The position numbers and the translations under genes were made by a program. Shown in pieces: positions 46,746-55,094 of a stretch of 64,000 nucleotides of DNA (position 1 is its first letter; each line of letters opens with the position of its first letter). The notes below the pieces were generated by a model. It had not been told where the DNA came from and searched no databases. It was given only the letters and a program-made list of their open reading frames with translations. Origin of the DNA: Maledivibacter halophilus (GTDB lineage: Bacteria > Bacillota > Clostridia > Peptostreptococcales > Caminicellaceae); NCBI RefSeq assembly GCF_900167445.1, contig NZ_FUZT01000002.1:372001-436000 (forward strand), read 5' to 3'.

Positions 46746-47960
46746 ATGATTAAAAAGAGAACCGCTTTTATAGGTGCAGTGGTTATAATTGTAATTACCG
46801 CTTTACTTACAGCATTTGTTTCCAATATGGTTGCAGTTAAGCTTGATAATAAGGTTTATATTTCAAAAAATGAATATGAAAGATTAGTTGGCATCAAGGA
46901 TAAATTTAGCAAGGCACTTTATCTCAAAAACATTATTAAAGAAAACTACTATGAGCCTGTTGAAGAAGAAATTTTTGAAGATGGAGTCTTAAAAGGGCTA
47001 TTTGAAGCATTAGAAGATCCTTATTCGGAATATATGACAAAATCAGAATTTGATAGTTTTATGACCCATACCAAAGGATCTTATGGTGGAATAGGAGTTA
47101 TTGTTACTCCAGGTGCAGATGGATATATAACTGTTGTTTCGCCTATAGAAGATACTCCAGGAGAAAAGGCAGGTATTATTAGTGGAGATAAAATTATTAA
47201 AGTTAATGATAAAGAGGTTACAGCTGATGAGCTTGATGAGGCAGTTGCAATAATGAAGGGGAAACCAGGTACCCGTGTAGATATAACTATACTTAGACCA
47301 AATAGAAAAGAACCTTTGTCTATTACAATTCAAAGAGAAGAAATAAGACTTAATACCGTTAAATCAAGAGTAATTAATGACAATATTGGGTATTTAAGAA
47401 TAACAATGTTTGATGATAAAACTGCAGAAGATTTTAAAAAACATTTAAAAGGGTTAGAATCAAAAAATATAAAGGGTCTAATTATTGATCTTAGGAACAA
47501 TCCTGGTGGATCATTAAAGGAATGTGTTGAAATAGCTGATGAGCTTTTGGGTAAGCAGACTATAGTATATACTAAAGACAGGGCTGGAAATAAGGAATAT
47601 TTAGATTCAGATGCTAAAAAGATTGATTACCCCTTTACCATATTAGTAAATAAAGGGAGTGCAAGTGCTTCAGAAATTTTAACCGGGGCGGTTAAAGATA
47701 CAAAATCTGGAGTGATTGTTGGAACTACTACCTTTGGTAAGGGATTAGTTCAGACAGTTAGAGAATTAACAGATGGAACAGGATTTAAGCTTACTATATC
47801 TCAATATTATACTCCAAATGGTAATTATATACATGGCAAAGGAATAGAACCTGATATTACTATTGAATTACCTGATGAACTTAAAGAAAAAACAGAAATA
47901 ACCGATAAGGAAGATATACAATTACAAAAAGCCCTTGAGATTTTAAAGGGTAAAATATAA
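46746..47960 (+). CDS. ctpA: Carboxyl-terminal processing protease, S41 family
   Basis: A 404-residue membrane-anchored protease: TM helix at about 8-30, N-terminal helical region (GLFEALEDPYSEYMTKSEF), PDZ domain at about 110-190 (GSYGGIGVIVTPG, SPGEKAGI-like TPGEKAGIISGDKI) and the S41 core. By alignment the catalytic residues are Ser307 (GSASASE) and Lys332 (TFGKG), with the oxyanion region DLRNNPGGSL. The GTG at 46737 overlaps the ribosome binding site AGAGGTG, so the ATG at 46746 is used. It probably trims exported or division-site proteins. Confidence 0.95.
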   Translation: MIKKRTAFIGAVVIIVITALLTAFVSNMVAVKLDNKVYISKNEYERLVGIKDKFSKALYLKNIIKENYYEPVEEEIFEDGVLKGLFEALEDPYSEYMTKSEFDSFMTHTKGSYGGIGVIVTPGADGYITVVSPIEDTPGEKAGIISGDKIIKVNDKEVTADELDEAVAIMKGKPGTRVDITILRPNRKEPLSITIQREEIRLNTVKSRVINDNIGYLRITMFDDKTAEDFKKHLKGLESKNIKGLIIDLRNNPGGSLKECVEIADELLGKQTIVYTKDRAGNKEYLDSDAKKIDYPFTILVNKGSASASEILTGAVKDTKSGVIVGTTTFGKGLVQTVRELTDGTGFKLTISQYYTPNGNYIHGKGIEPDITIELPDELKEKTEITDKEDIQLQKALEILKGKI

Positions 47961-48025
47961 AAGAGCTATGATTGCCCGGGAAAAGTCTCGGGCTTGGATA
48001 GTCTTTGAGGCAGGTGATAACAGTG

Positions 48026-49258
48026 ATGGAGTGGCTAGAACTTATAAGCCTATCCCTACAATCAGTTCTAACTATTATTATAAATCCATTGTTTTGGGTA
48101 GTATTATTTCTTATATATTTTCAATATAAAAAAGTAGTTAGAATGGAAGCAAAGCTTCTAGGAAAAGAAAAGGCCACAGCAAGAGAAAGAGTTCTATCAT
48201 CCTTAGGGGTAGGTATTATTGGTGGTTTGCTAGGGACTGTAGTAGTTTCTGTTTTAGGAGTTGCTATTGAACTTGAAGACTTTAGGTTTATATTGCCCCT
48301 TGCAATATTTCTAATGCTAATTAATGTAAGATATCTATGCTTTTCATATGCTGGTGGAATTCTTTCTATTTCAAGTTTAATATTTGGCTTTCCAAAGGTG
48401 AATGTATCAAGTATTATAGCCTTAGTTGCAGTGCTGCATCTTATTGAAAGTATATTAATATGGATAGATGGTCATAATAATCCAACTCCCATTTTTATTG
48501 AGCATGATAAATATGGTACTGTTGGAGGTTTTACACTGCAAAGATTTTGGCCTATACCTTTTGCAGTTTTGCTGGTGGTATTGAGTAAATTGTCTGGAAC
48601 AACAGATATAAATTTACCAGATTGGTGGCCATTATTTATTTCCCGCAGTTTAGATGTTGATAATATTACCCTTCAGTTAACTGTTGTTATAGCTGCCCTT
48701 GGATATGGAGATATTGCTATAACATCTTCTCCAAGAGAAAAGAGCAAAAAATCCTCCTTAAGACTTGGACTCTATAGCATTATACTCCTTATACTTGCAG
48801 GTATATCTTCATATATCTATGCATTTAAATTTATTGCTGCCATATTTACACCTGTTGCCCATGAAGCTTTAATTATTTATAGTCAAAGAGAAGAAAAAAA
48901 TAGAATGCCTATTTACAAAAAACACCATAGTGGGCTTACTGTACTTGATGTAAAGAAAGATAGTATTGGAGAGAAAATGGGAATAAAGCCTGGATTTGTT
49001 ATACTTAAAGCAAATAATTATTATATAAATGAAAAAGAAGAATTACTTTATTTATTAAACCAATTTCCTACATATCTTTGGATTGAGGCATTAGATGAAA
49101 AGGGCAACAAAATTATATTAGAGCATACAGATTTTTCAAAGGGTATAAACTCTATAGGAACTATAGTTATTCCAAAGAGCTCTAATTTTGTTGTTTCTAC
49201 TGGTGAAAATGTAAGTATTATTAAAAATTTAGTTAAGAAAATATTTAAGAAAAGATAG
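48026..49258 (+). CDS. Polytopic membrane protein with C-terminal PDZ domain (MinJ-like)
   Basis: A 410-residue protein with about seven TM helices in the first 280 residues and a cytoplasmic or external PDZ domain at about 290-375 (SGLTVLDVKKDSIGEKMGIKPGFVILKANNYYI). The architecture resembles MinJ/YvjB-neighbour proteins of Bacillus, where MinJ links DivIVA to MinCD at division sites. Sequence alone does not prove equivalence. It follows ctpA by about 65 bp, matching the ftsEX-ctp-minJ order of Bacillus. Confidence 0.8.
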   Translation: MEWLELISLSLQSVLTIIINPLFWVVLFLIYFQYKKVVRMEAKLLGKEKATARERVLSSLGVGIIGGLLGTVVVSVLGVAIELEDFRFILPLAIFLMLINVRYLCFSYAGGILSISSLIFGFPKVNVSSIIALVAVLHLIESILIWIDGHNNPTPIFIEHDKYGTVGGFTLQRFWPIPFAVLLVVLSKLSGTTDINLPDWWPLFISRSLDVDNITLQLTVVIAALGYGDIAITSSPREKSKKSSLRLGLYSIILLILAGISSYIYAFKFIAAIFTPVAHEALIIYSQREEKNRMPIYKKHHSGLTVLDVKKDSIGEKMGIKPGFVILKANNYYINEKEELLYLLNQFPTYLWIEALDEKGNKIILEHTDFSKGINSIGTIVIPKSSNFVVSTGENVSIIKNLVKKIFKKR

Positions 49259-49418
49259 AATTATAGAAATTTAAGTAAGGCCTTTAATTTATGCACAATT
49301 AAACTCCCAAGAAGCATTAAATATTTTGATGTTTATAAATTAAGTTTTACTATATAAATTCTATATATATGTTATAATTTATATAGATGTGCAGACTGCT
49401 GGGAGGTAATGAATATAG

Positions 49419-50525
49419 ATGTCAGATAAAAAAAGAATACCATATTTGAATTTTATACCGCTATTGATAATAGCCTTTATATTATATAAGATTATAAATA
49501 AGATAGATTTTTTCCTGTTTATAAATATTAATTTATTGTCTATCCTTAGTCCTGTAATATGGGCATTTGCTATAGCTTATTTATTAAATTCTCCAATGTC
49601 ATATATTGAAAGGAATTTTAAATTAAAAAGAGGATGGAGCATATTAATTATTTATATGTTTGTTATTGGAATTACAACAATATTTATAACTATAGTTTCT
49701 CCTAGGATTATAAACAGTATTCTAGATCTTTTGAAGAATTTACCGGATTATATTAAAATAACAGATATATGGATAACAGAAAAAATAACAGATTTAAAGC
49801 TATTGGACAACTATGGAATTACCCCCTATGTTGAAGATGGTCTTAATAAAATTATTGAGCAAGTAGGTAATTATCTTAATAGCATCTTATCTGCAGTTGT
49901 ATCAAAGGCAATTAACTTTACCTCTACAATATTTAAAATAATTCTATCTATGATTATAGCTGTTTATTTCTTAAAGGATAAGGAAATATTTATTTTAAGC
50001 TTAAAAAAAGTGGTTTTTGCTTTGTTAAACAAACAAATGGCTAAGGGTGTAATAGAATTTGCAGCAGAACTTGATAGACTATTTTCCCAGTTTATAATTG
50101 GTAAATTTATAGATTCCTGTATAATTGGCGCCATGTGCTTTATAGGGCTTCTTATTATAAAGGCACCCTATGCTTTGCTTTTAAGCTTAATAGTTGGTAT
50201 AGCAAATATGATACCATATTTTGGCCCATTTATAGGAGCTGTACCAGCGGTTGCTATTACTCTTTTTGATAGTCCCATTAAAGCTATATGGGTTTTAGTA
50301 TTTATAATAGCACTTCAGCAGTTTGACGGCTTATTTTTAGGGCCTATGATCCTTGGGGATAAGGTTGGGCTATCACCATTTTGGATAATCTTAGCTATAA
50401 TAATCGGTGGCGGAATGTTTGGAGTTATAGGAATGTTTTTAGGTGTTCCCATAATGGCTGTTATAAAAGCATTATTTGATAAGTTTATTAATAAGAGACT
50501 TGATGCGCAGAATATTAGGATGTAA
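49419..50525 (+). CDS. AI-2E/YtvI family membrane permease
   Basis: A 368-residue protein with seven to eight TM segments and family motifs SPVIWAFAIAYLLNSPMSYIE, IIGKFIDSCIIGAMCFIGL, ANMIPYFGPFIGAVPA and the final GVIGMFLGVPIMAVIKALFD. Members include YtvI and others tied variously to sporulation, autoinducer-2 export and ion/proton exchange; the role here cannot be assigned. The last codons (DAQNIRM) and the stop coincide with the degenerate left end of repeat copy I. Confidence 0.88.
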   Translation: MSDKKRIPYLNFIPLLIIAFILYKIINKIDFFLFININLLSILSPVIWAFAIAYLLNSPMSYIERNFKLKRGWSILIIYMFVIGITTIFITIVSPRIINSILDLLKNLPDYIKITDIWITEKITDLKLLDNYGITPYVEDGLNKIIEQVGNYLNSILSAVVSKAINFTSTIFKIILSMIIAVYFLKDKEIFILSLKKVVFALLNKQMAKGVIEFAAELDRLFSQFIIGKFIDSCIIGAMCFIGLLIIKAPYALLLSLIVGIANMIPYFGPFIGAVPAVAITLFDSPIKAIWVLVFIIALQQFDGLFLGPMILGDKVGLSPFWIILAIIIGGGMFGVIGMFLGVPIMAVIKALFDKFINKRLDAQNIRM

Positions 50526-50620
50526 AGAATTTTAAAATATAAAATATAGTAGAGAGAGTCAGGTGGATTATCCACATATTGTATTTTAAAACTAATAATG
50601 TTAACTATGCAATTTTTTCA
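50503..50620 (+). repeat. Intergenic palindromic element, copy I
   Basis: From ATGTAAAGAATTTTAAAATA it runs parallel to copy C, base for base in most positions, up to the right end TAACTATGCAATTTTTTCA. The left end is degenerate and lies inside the final codons of the YtvI-type gene. The loop carries GTGGATTATCCAC. Confidence 0.75.
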
Positions 50621-50632
50621 TATGATTCTTAT

Positions 50633-50686
50633 AAAAAAGATGATTAGCAAGCTTTTATTCTACAAGGTTTTGCTAATCGTCTTTTT
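50633..50686. terminator. Bidirectional terminator between ytvI-like and DsrE-like genes
   Basis: AAAAAAGATGATTAGCAA pairs with TTGCTAATCGTCTTTTT (one G-T-type mismatch) around a loop of 19 nt. A/T tracts flank both sides, suiting two convergent genes. Confidence 0.82.
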
Positions 50687-50725
50687 GTGTTTATACAAGC
50701 TTTAGCTGTATTTTTAGATATCACA

Positions 50726-51202
50726 TTAAATAAACAACTGTATTTCCGAGTCAATTGCATCCTTTAAATAACCCTTTGCATCTATAACTTTAACTTCATC
50801 TATTAACTCATCCTTTTTAAGACCCATAACCTCCATTGATAATTTACATCCATAAAAATTTACACCCTTTTTTCTAGCTCCACTCAAAAAGGCTTCTAGA
50901 GGTGGAGCTTCATCATCTTTCATCATTTCCTTTAGGAGTATTTTACCAAGTCCGCTGAAATTCATCTTAGATAGAGGTAAATTTTCCGGTCCCTTTGGTG
51001 ATACCATAGAAAACATTTTTTCATAGCTGGTTTTATTTTCTTCTGATATTTTCTGGGGGTCTCTCAATAAAAACAGACCCCAGAATGCAAAAAACATACT
51101 AACATCTATACCTAGCTCTCTTGCTGAGTTTGCCAGTATTAGGGCTGCTAAAGCTTTATCATAATCTCCACTAAATAGTATCATGTTCATCTTTTTAGAC
51201 AT
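50726..51202 (-). CDS. DsrE/DsrF-like family protein
   Basis: A 158-residue small protein beginning KKMNMILFSGDYDKALAALILANSARELGIDVSMFFAFWGLFLLRD, the typical start of the DsrE/F/H-like (peroxiredoxin-like) family. A Cys lies in GVNFYGCKLSMEVMG, where sulfur-relay members carry their reactive Cys. A role in sulfur or redox relay is plausible but unproven. The ATG at 51202 after AAAAGGAAG is preferred over the GTG at 51211. It has its own terminators on both sides. Confidence 0.82.
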   Translation of the reverse strand: MSKKMNMILFSGDYDKALAALILANSARELGIDVSMFFAFWGLFLLRDPQKISEENKTSYEKMFSMVSPKGPENLPLSKMNFSGLGKILLKEMMKDDEAPPLEAFLSGARKKGVNFYGCKLSMEVMGLKKDELIDEVKVIDAKGYLKDAIDSEIQLFI

Positions 51203-51300
51203 GCTTAACACTTCCTTTTAAATTTATACCTGCTTCATTATTTTTCCCAAAACAAATTTGAATATTATATGTATTTTACAAATAGCTAATTTCCTACAAT

Positions 51301-51328
51301 AAAAAAGACCTATATTAATATACAGGTC
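51301..51328 (-). terminator. Terminator of the class V aminotransferase gene
   Basis: Read on the minus strand, GACCTGTATA pairs with TATAGGTC and is followed by TTTTTTATT, 25 bp after the stop codon of the gene at 51353. Confidence 0.8.
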
Positions 51329-51352
51329 CGTAGTAAAATAGAGTATTGTATT

Positions 51353-52717
51353 TTAGAATTTAGAACTAATAAAGCGAGTCGATTTTTTATTTGTTTCGTA
51401 TTTATTCAAATAGTATTTTTTATTAATAGATATCTTATTAAGAGCATTAATTAAACAATCAACTTCATATTTATTGTTATACATACCAAAGCTTATTCTT
51501 ACCATTCCAGGATGGGGCAAAGAAGAATCATTAATACGTCTTTCTATTACTTCCTGACTAACATTAAGGAGATTATGAAGATAAGGGTGGGCACAAAAAC
51601 ATCCATTTCTCACTGCTATACCAGCTTCGTATGAGAGAATATTTGCCAAGGTTTCATGATGTATCCCTTTCATATTAAATGTGATGATTCCTACTCTATC
51701 ATTGTAATTGGAAGTATCACCATACATTTCTATATCTGGTACAGTTTTTAATCCTTCAATTGCATATTCAGTTAATTTTTTTTCATATTCATGTATGCTT
51801 CTGATTCCAAGGAAATCTAAAGTTTTTATGGCTGCCGATAAGGCTATTACTCCGATTATATTTGGAGAGCCAGCTTCCTCTTTATGTGGTGGCTCAGCCC
51901 ATTTTACATAATCGTGGGTAACGATTTCCACTGTCCCACCGCCTGGATAATCTGGGGCTCCCTTTTCAAAGGTGGACTTTGGACCGATAAGAACTCCTAT
52001 GCCAAAGGGAGCATACATTTTATGAGCTGAGAAAACCAAGTAATCTATATTGTGTTTTGGATCTTGATTATTCATTTTAATAGGGAGATGGGCTGCTAAT
52101 TGAGCGCCATCAACCAGGATTTCTGAATTATATCTATGGGCCAGCTCTGCAATTTTATAAATGGGGTTAATATAACCGGTTACATTTGAAATACCTGCCA
52201 CGGTAACAAGTCTAACATTATCGGAATATTTTTTTAGTTTATATTCTAAATCCTTTAAAGATAAACGACCCTTTTCATCAATATCGACATAATCTACTTT
52301 AAATTTTTCTCTCCATGGTAAGTCATTAGAATGATGTTCCATATTTGTTGATAAAATTACATTTTTTCCATTTTTCTTGTCTAACCTGTAAGAAAGCTTG
52401 TTAATAGCTTCAGTGGTATTTTTTACGAAAATTATAGTATCCTTAGACAGATCGGCGCCCATAAATTTAGCTATTATTTCTCTGGACTTTTCATACATTG
52501 AGGAGGAAAATCTTGACTTATATCCTGTACCTCTATGTATGGAGGAATACATGGAAGAGAAGGCAAGAACCTCATATAACACATTTTTTAGAGGTGGTGT
52601 AGTGGCTGCATTATCAAAATTAATTTCGGTCATATATTTATCTTTTCCTAAGGGAATTTTAATGTTTACGCCGTGGACATATGATCTGAAGTAAGGAAAG
52701 TCATTTTTAGTAAGCAT
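51353..52717 (-). CDS. Class V aminotransferase / cysteine desulfurase-like protein
   Basis: A 454-residue PLP enzyme of the SufS/CsdA-like group. Seen: INFDNAATTPPLKNVL at the start of the core, NTTEAINKLSYRL, NMEHHSNDLPWR, DGAQLAAHLPI, the PLP lysine in FSAHKMYAPFGIGVLIG, and a Cys-containing loop AVRNGCFCAHPYL. These support sulfur transfer from cysteine, but orthology to SufS is not certain, and the N-terminal 30 residues and basic C-terminal tail are extra. No suf or isc partner genes are nearby; a DsrE-like protein is the only sulfur-type neighbour. The ATG at 52717 follows GGGAAGGTG. Confidence 0.87.
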   Translation of the reverse strand: MLTKNDFPYFRSYVHGVNIKIPLGKDKYMTEINFDNAATTPPLKNVLYEVLAFSSMYSSIHRGTGYKSRFSSSMYEKSREIIAKFMGADLSKDTIIFVKNTTEAINKLSYRLDKKNGKNVILSTNMEHHSNDLPWREKFKVDYVDIDEKGRLSLKDLEYKLKKYSDNVRLVTVAGISNVTGYINPIYKIAELAHRYNSEILVDGAQLAAHLPIKMNNQDPKHNIDYLVFSAHKMYAPFGIGVLIGPKSTFEKGAPDYPGGGTVEIVTHDYVKWAEPPHKEEAGSPNIIGVIALSAAIKTLDFLGIRSIHEYEKKLTEYAIEGLKTVPDIEMYGDTSNYNDRVGIITFNMKGIHHETLANILSYEAGIAVRNGCFCAHPYLHNLLNVSQEVIERRINDSSLPHPGMVRISFGMYNNKYEVDCLINALNKISINKKYYLNKYETNKKSTRFISSKF

Positions 52718-52823
52718 ATTATTCACCTTCCCAAATGTATTTAGAAACTCTAGTCATGAAAATTCATCATAATAATAGTTTATTCACATAAAAAATAAAT
52801 GTGATTTAATTTCTATGATTTCA

Positions 52824-52852
52824 TTGACTTGATAATAAAAGAGGTATATAAT
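52824..52852 (+). promoter_or_regulatory. Sigma-A promoter of uvrBA
   Basis: TTGACT and TATAAT with exactly 17 bp between them. The predicted transcript start falls at about 52859, just before the LexA-like box. The remaining leader of about 190 nt to uvrB contains two small dyads (AAGGTAT/ATACCTT at 52931 and ACAAATGTGT/ACATATTTGT near 53003). Confidence 0.8.
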
Positions 52853-52865
52853 TTACTGGAAGATA

Positions 52866-52879
52866 CGAACTAATGTTTG
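52866..52879. promoter_or_regulatory. LexA (SOS) box upstream of uvrB
   Basis: CGAACTAATGTTTG matches the Gram-positive SOS box CGAACRNRYGTTYG at all but one position. It sits directly downstream of the -10 element, where bound LexA would block transcription. It predicts DNA-damage induction of uvrBA. Confidence 0.85.
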
Positions 52880-53047
52880 ATTAAAGATAAAGATAATATG
52901 AATTATAATACAATTTTGAGTAGGATAGAAAAGGTATTGTAGATACCTTAAGACCCCAAAGAATGACTTCAACCTTAGAGCTTAAAATCTAAAACTTATA
53001 ACTACAAATGTGTCGAAGACATATTTGTAAATATACGAGGTGTTTTT

Positions 53048-55030
53048 ATGGGAGAATTTAAGATCGTTTCAGATTATAAACCTACTGGAGATCAGCCAAA
53101 GGCAATAGAGGAATTAAGCAATAGTATTAATAAGGGCTTAAATCACCAGACATTATTGGGGGTTACTGGTTCCGGTAAGACATTTACAATAGCAAATATT
53201 ATTGAAAAAGTACAAAAACCCACTCTGGTAATTGCCCATAATAAAACTCTGGCTGCCCAGTTATGTAGTGAATTCAAAGAATTTTTTCCGGACAATGCTG
53301 TAGAATTTTTTGTAAGCTATTATGATTATTATCAACCGGAAGCTTATGTAGTTCAAAGTGATACTTTTATTGAAAAGGATGCTTCAATAAATGATGAAAT
53401 AGATAAACTCAGACACTCGGCAACTATGTCCCTTTTTGAAAGAAGAGATGTAATAATAGTAGCAAGTGTGTCTTGTATCTATGGTCTAGGTGATCCAATC
53501 GACTATGAAAATCTAGTTCTTTCACTTAGACCGGGAATGACGAAAGGTAGAGATGAAATACTGGAAAAACTTGTAGATATACAATATATGAGAAATGATA
53601 TAAACTTTACAAGAGGTACCTTTAGAGTGCGGGGAGATATAATTGAAATATTTCCAGTTTCATCTTCTGAAAATGCTGTAAGGGTGGAATTGTTTGGTGA
53701 TGAAATAGATAGAATTACTGAAGTAAATGCCCTTACTGGAGAAATTGTTGGTTTAAGAAACCATGTGGCAGTTTTTCCAGCTTCTCACTATGTAACAAAA
53801 AAGGATAAACTGGAAAGGGCTATTGAGCATATCGAAGAAGAGCTAAAGGATAGAGTAAGAGAATTTAAAGATCAGGGAAGATTAATAGAAGCTCAAAGGA
53901 TTTACCAACGAACTAAATATGATATAGAAATGCTTAAAGAGGTTGGATTTTGCCAGGGAATAGAAAATTATTCAAGACATATATCCGGGAGAAAACCTGG
54001 AAGTAAACCATATACACTTATAGACTATTTTCCTGATGATTTTCTAATGGTAATAGACGAATCCCATGTTACTATTCCCCAAATAAGAGCTATGTATGGT
54101 GGTGATCGTTCTAGAAAAGAGAATTTAGTTGACTTTGGATTTAGATTGCCCTCAGCATTTGACAATAGGCCTCTTAATTTTGAAGAATTTGAAGGCTTAG
54201 TAAATCAAGTCGTTTTTGTCAGTGCAACCCCAGGTCCCTACGAAAAAGAGCATAGCAAAAAGGTGGTAGAACAAATTATAAGACCTACTGGATTAATTGA
54301 CCCTAAGATACATGTTAGACCAGTAGAAGGTCAAATAGATGATTTAATAGGTGAAATAAATAAAAGAGCTGAGAAGAAACAGAGAATTCTAGTTACAACT
54401 TTAACAAAAAAGATGTCTGAAAGGTTAACAGATTATTTGAAAGAAGTAGGAATAAGGGTAAAATATATGCATTCTGATATAGATACTATGGAGAGAATGG
54501 AAATTATTAGAGATTTGAGAATTGGTAAATTTGATGTATTAGTGGGTATAAATCTTCTGAGAGAGGGTCTTGATCTTCCAGAAGTTTCATTGGTTGCCAT
54601 ATTAGATGCTGATAAGGAAGGATTTTTGAGGTCAGAAACATCATTAGTGCAAACCATAGGAAGAGCTGCAAGAAATTCTGAAGGGGAGGTAATAATGTAT
54701 GCCGATAGGATCACTAAATCCATGAATTTTGCCATTGATGAAACCAATAGAAGACGTGATATACAAATGGATTATAATAAAAAGCATGGTATTACACCTA
54801 TGACAATAAAGAAACAAATCAGAAATATTATTGAAGCTACTAAGGTTGCCGAAGAAGAAGTTAAGTACGGCGTAGACAATGATGATAAATTAAACAGAGA
54901 AGAATTACTTAAGCTTATTGATGGTCTTGAAGCTGATATGAGACAAGCTGCTGCTGATTTACAGTTTGAAAGGGCTGCAGAGCTGAGGGACAAGATAGAG
55001 GAGCTTAGGGAGAAAATAAATAATCGATAA
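53048..55030 (+). CDS. uvrB: Excinuclease ABC subunit B
   Basis: A 660-residue nucleotide excision repair helicase-like subunit that verifies damage and recruits UvrC. Walker A is GVTGSGKT (38-45). The damage-probing beta hairpin is [21 protein letters not shown]. Helicase motifs follow ([56 protein letters not shown]), and there is a C-terminal UVR domain ([24 protein letters not shown]). Full length. GAGGTG precedes the ATG. Confidence 0.98.
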   Translation: MGEFKIVSDYKPTGDQPKAIEELSNSINKGLNHQTLLGVTGSGKTFTIANIIEKVQKPTLVIAHNKTLAAQLCSEFKEFFPDNAVEFFVSYYDYYQPEAYVVQSDTFIEKDASINDEIDKLRHSATMSLFERRDVIIVASVSCIYGLGDPIDYENLVLSLRPGMTKGRDEILEKLVDIQYMRNDINFTRGTFRVRGDIIEIFPVSSSENAVRVELFGDEIDRITEVNALTGEIVGLRNHVAVFPASHYVTKKDKLERAIEHIEEELKDRVREFKDQGRLIEAQRIYQRTKYDIEMLKEVGFCQGIENYSRHISGRKPGSKPYTLIDYFPDDFLMVIDESHVTIPQIRAMYGGDRSRKENLVDFGFRLPSAFDNRPLNFEEFEGLVNQVVFVSATPGPYEKEHSKKVVEQIIRPTGLIDPKIHVRPVEGQIDDLIGEINKRAEKKQRILVTTLTKKMSERLTDYLKEVGIRVKYMHSDIDTMERMEIIRDLRIGKFDVLVGINLLREGLDLPEVSLVAILDADKEGFLRSETSLVQTIGRAARNSEGEVIMYADRITKSMNFAIDETNRRRDIQMDYNKKHGITPMTIKKQIRNIIEATKVAEEEVKYGVDNDDKLNREELLKLIDGLEADMRQAAADLQFERAAELRDKIEELREKINNR

Positions 55031-55094
55031 TGATTAGTGAATGATTGAGAGATGAGTTTTAAAGCATAAGTTAGAACTGATTTGAGGTGAAATA

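Noticed and set aside
10936..50620. Dispersed AATTGCATAAT repeats as a CRISPR array
   Set aside because: Copies are kilobases apart, in both orientations, of differing length and without regular spacers, and there are no cas genes.
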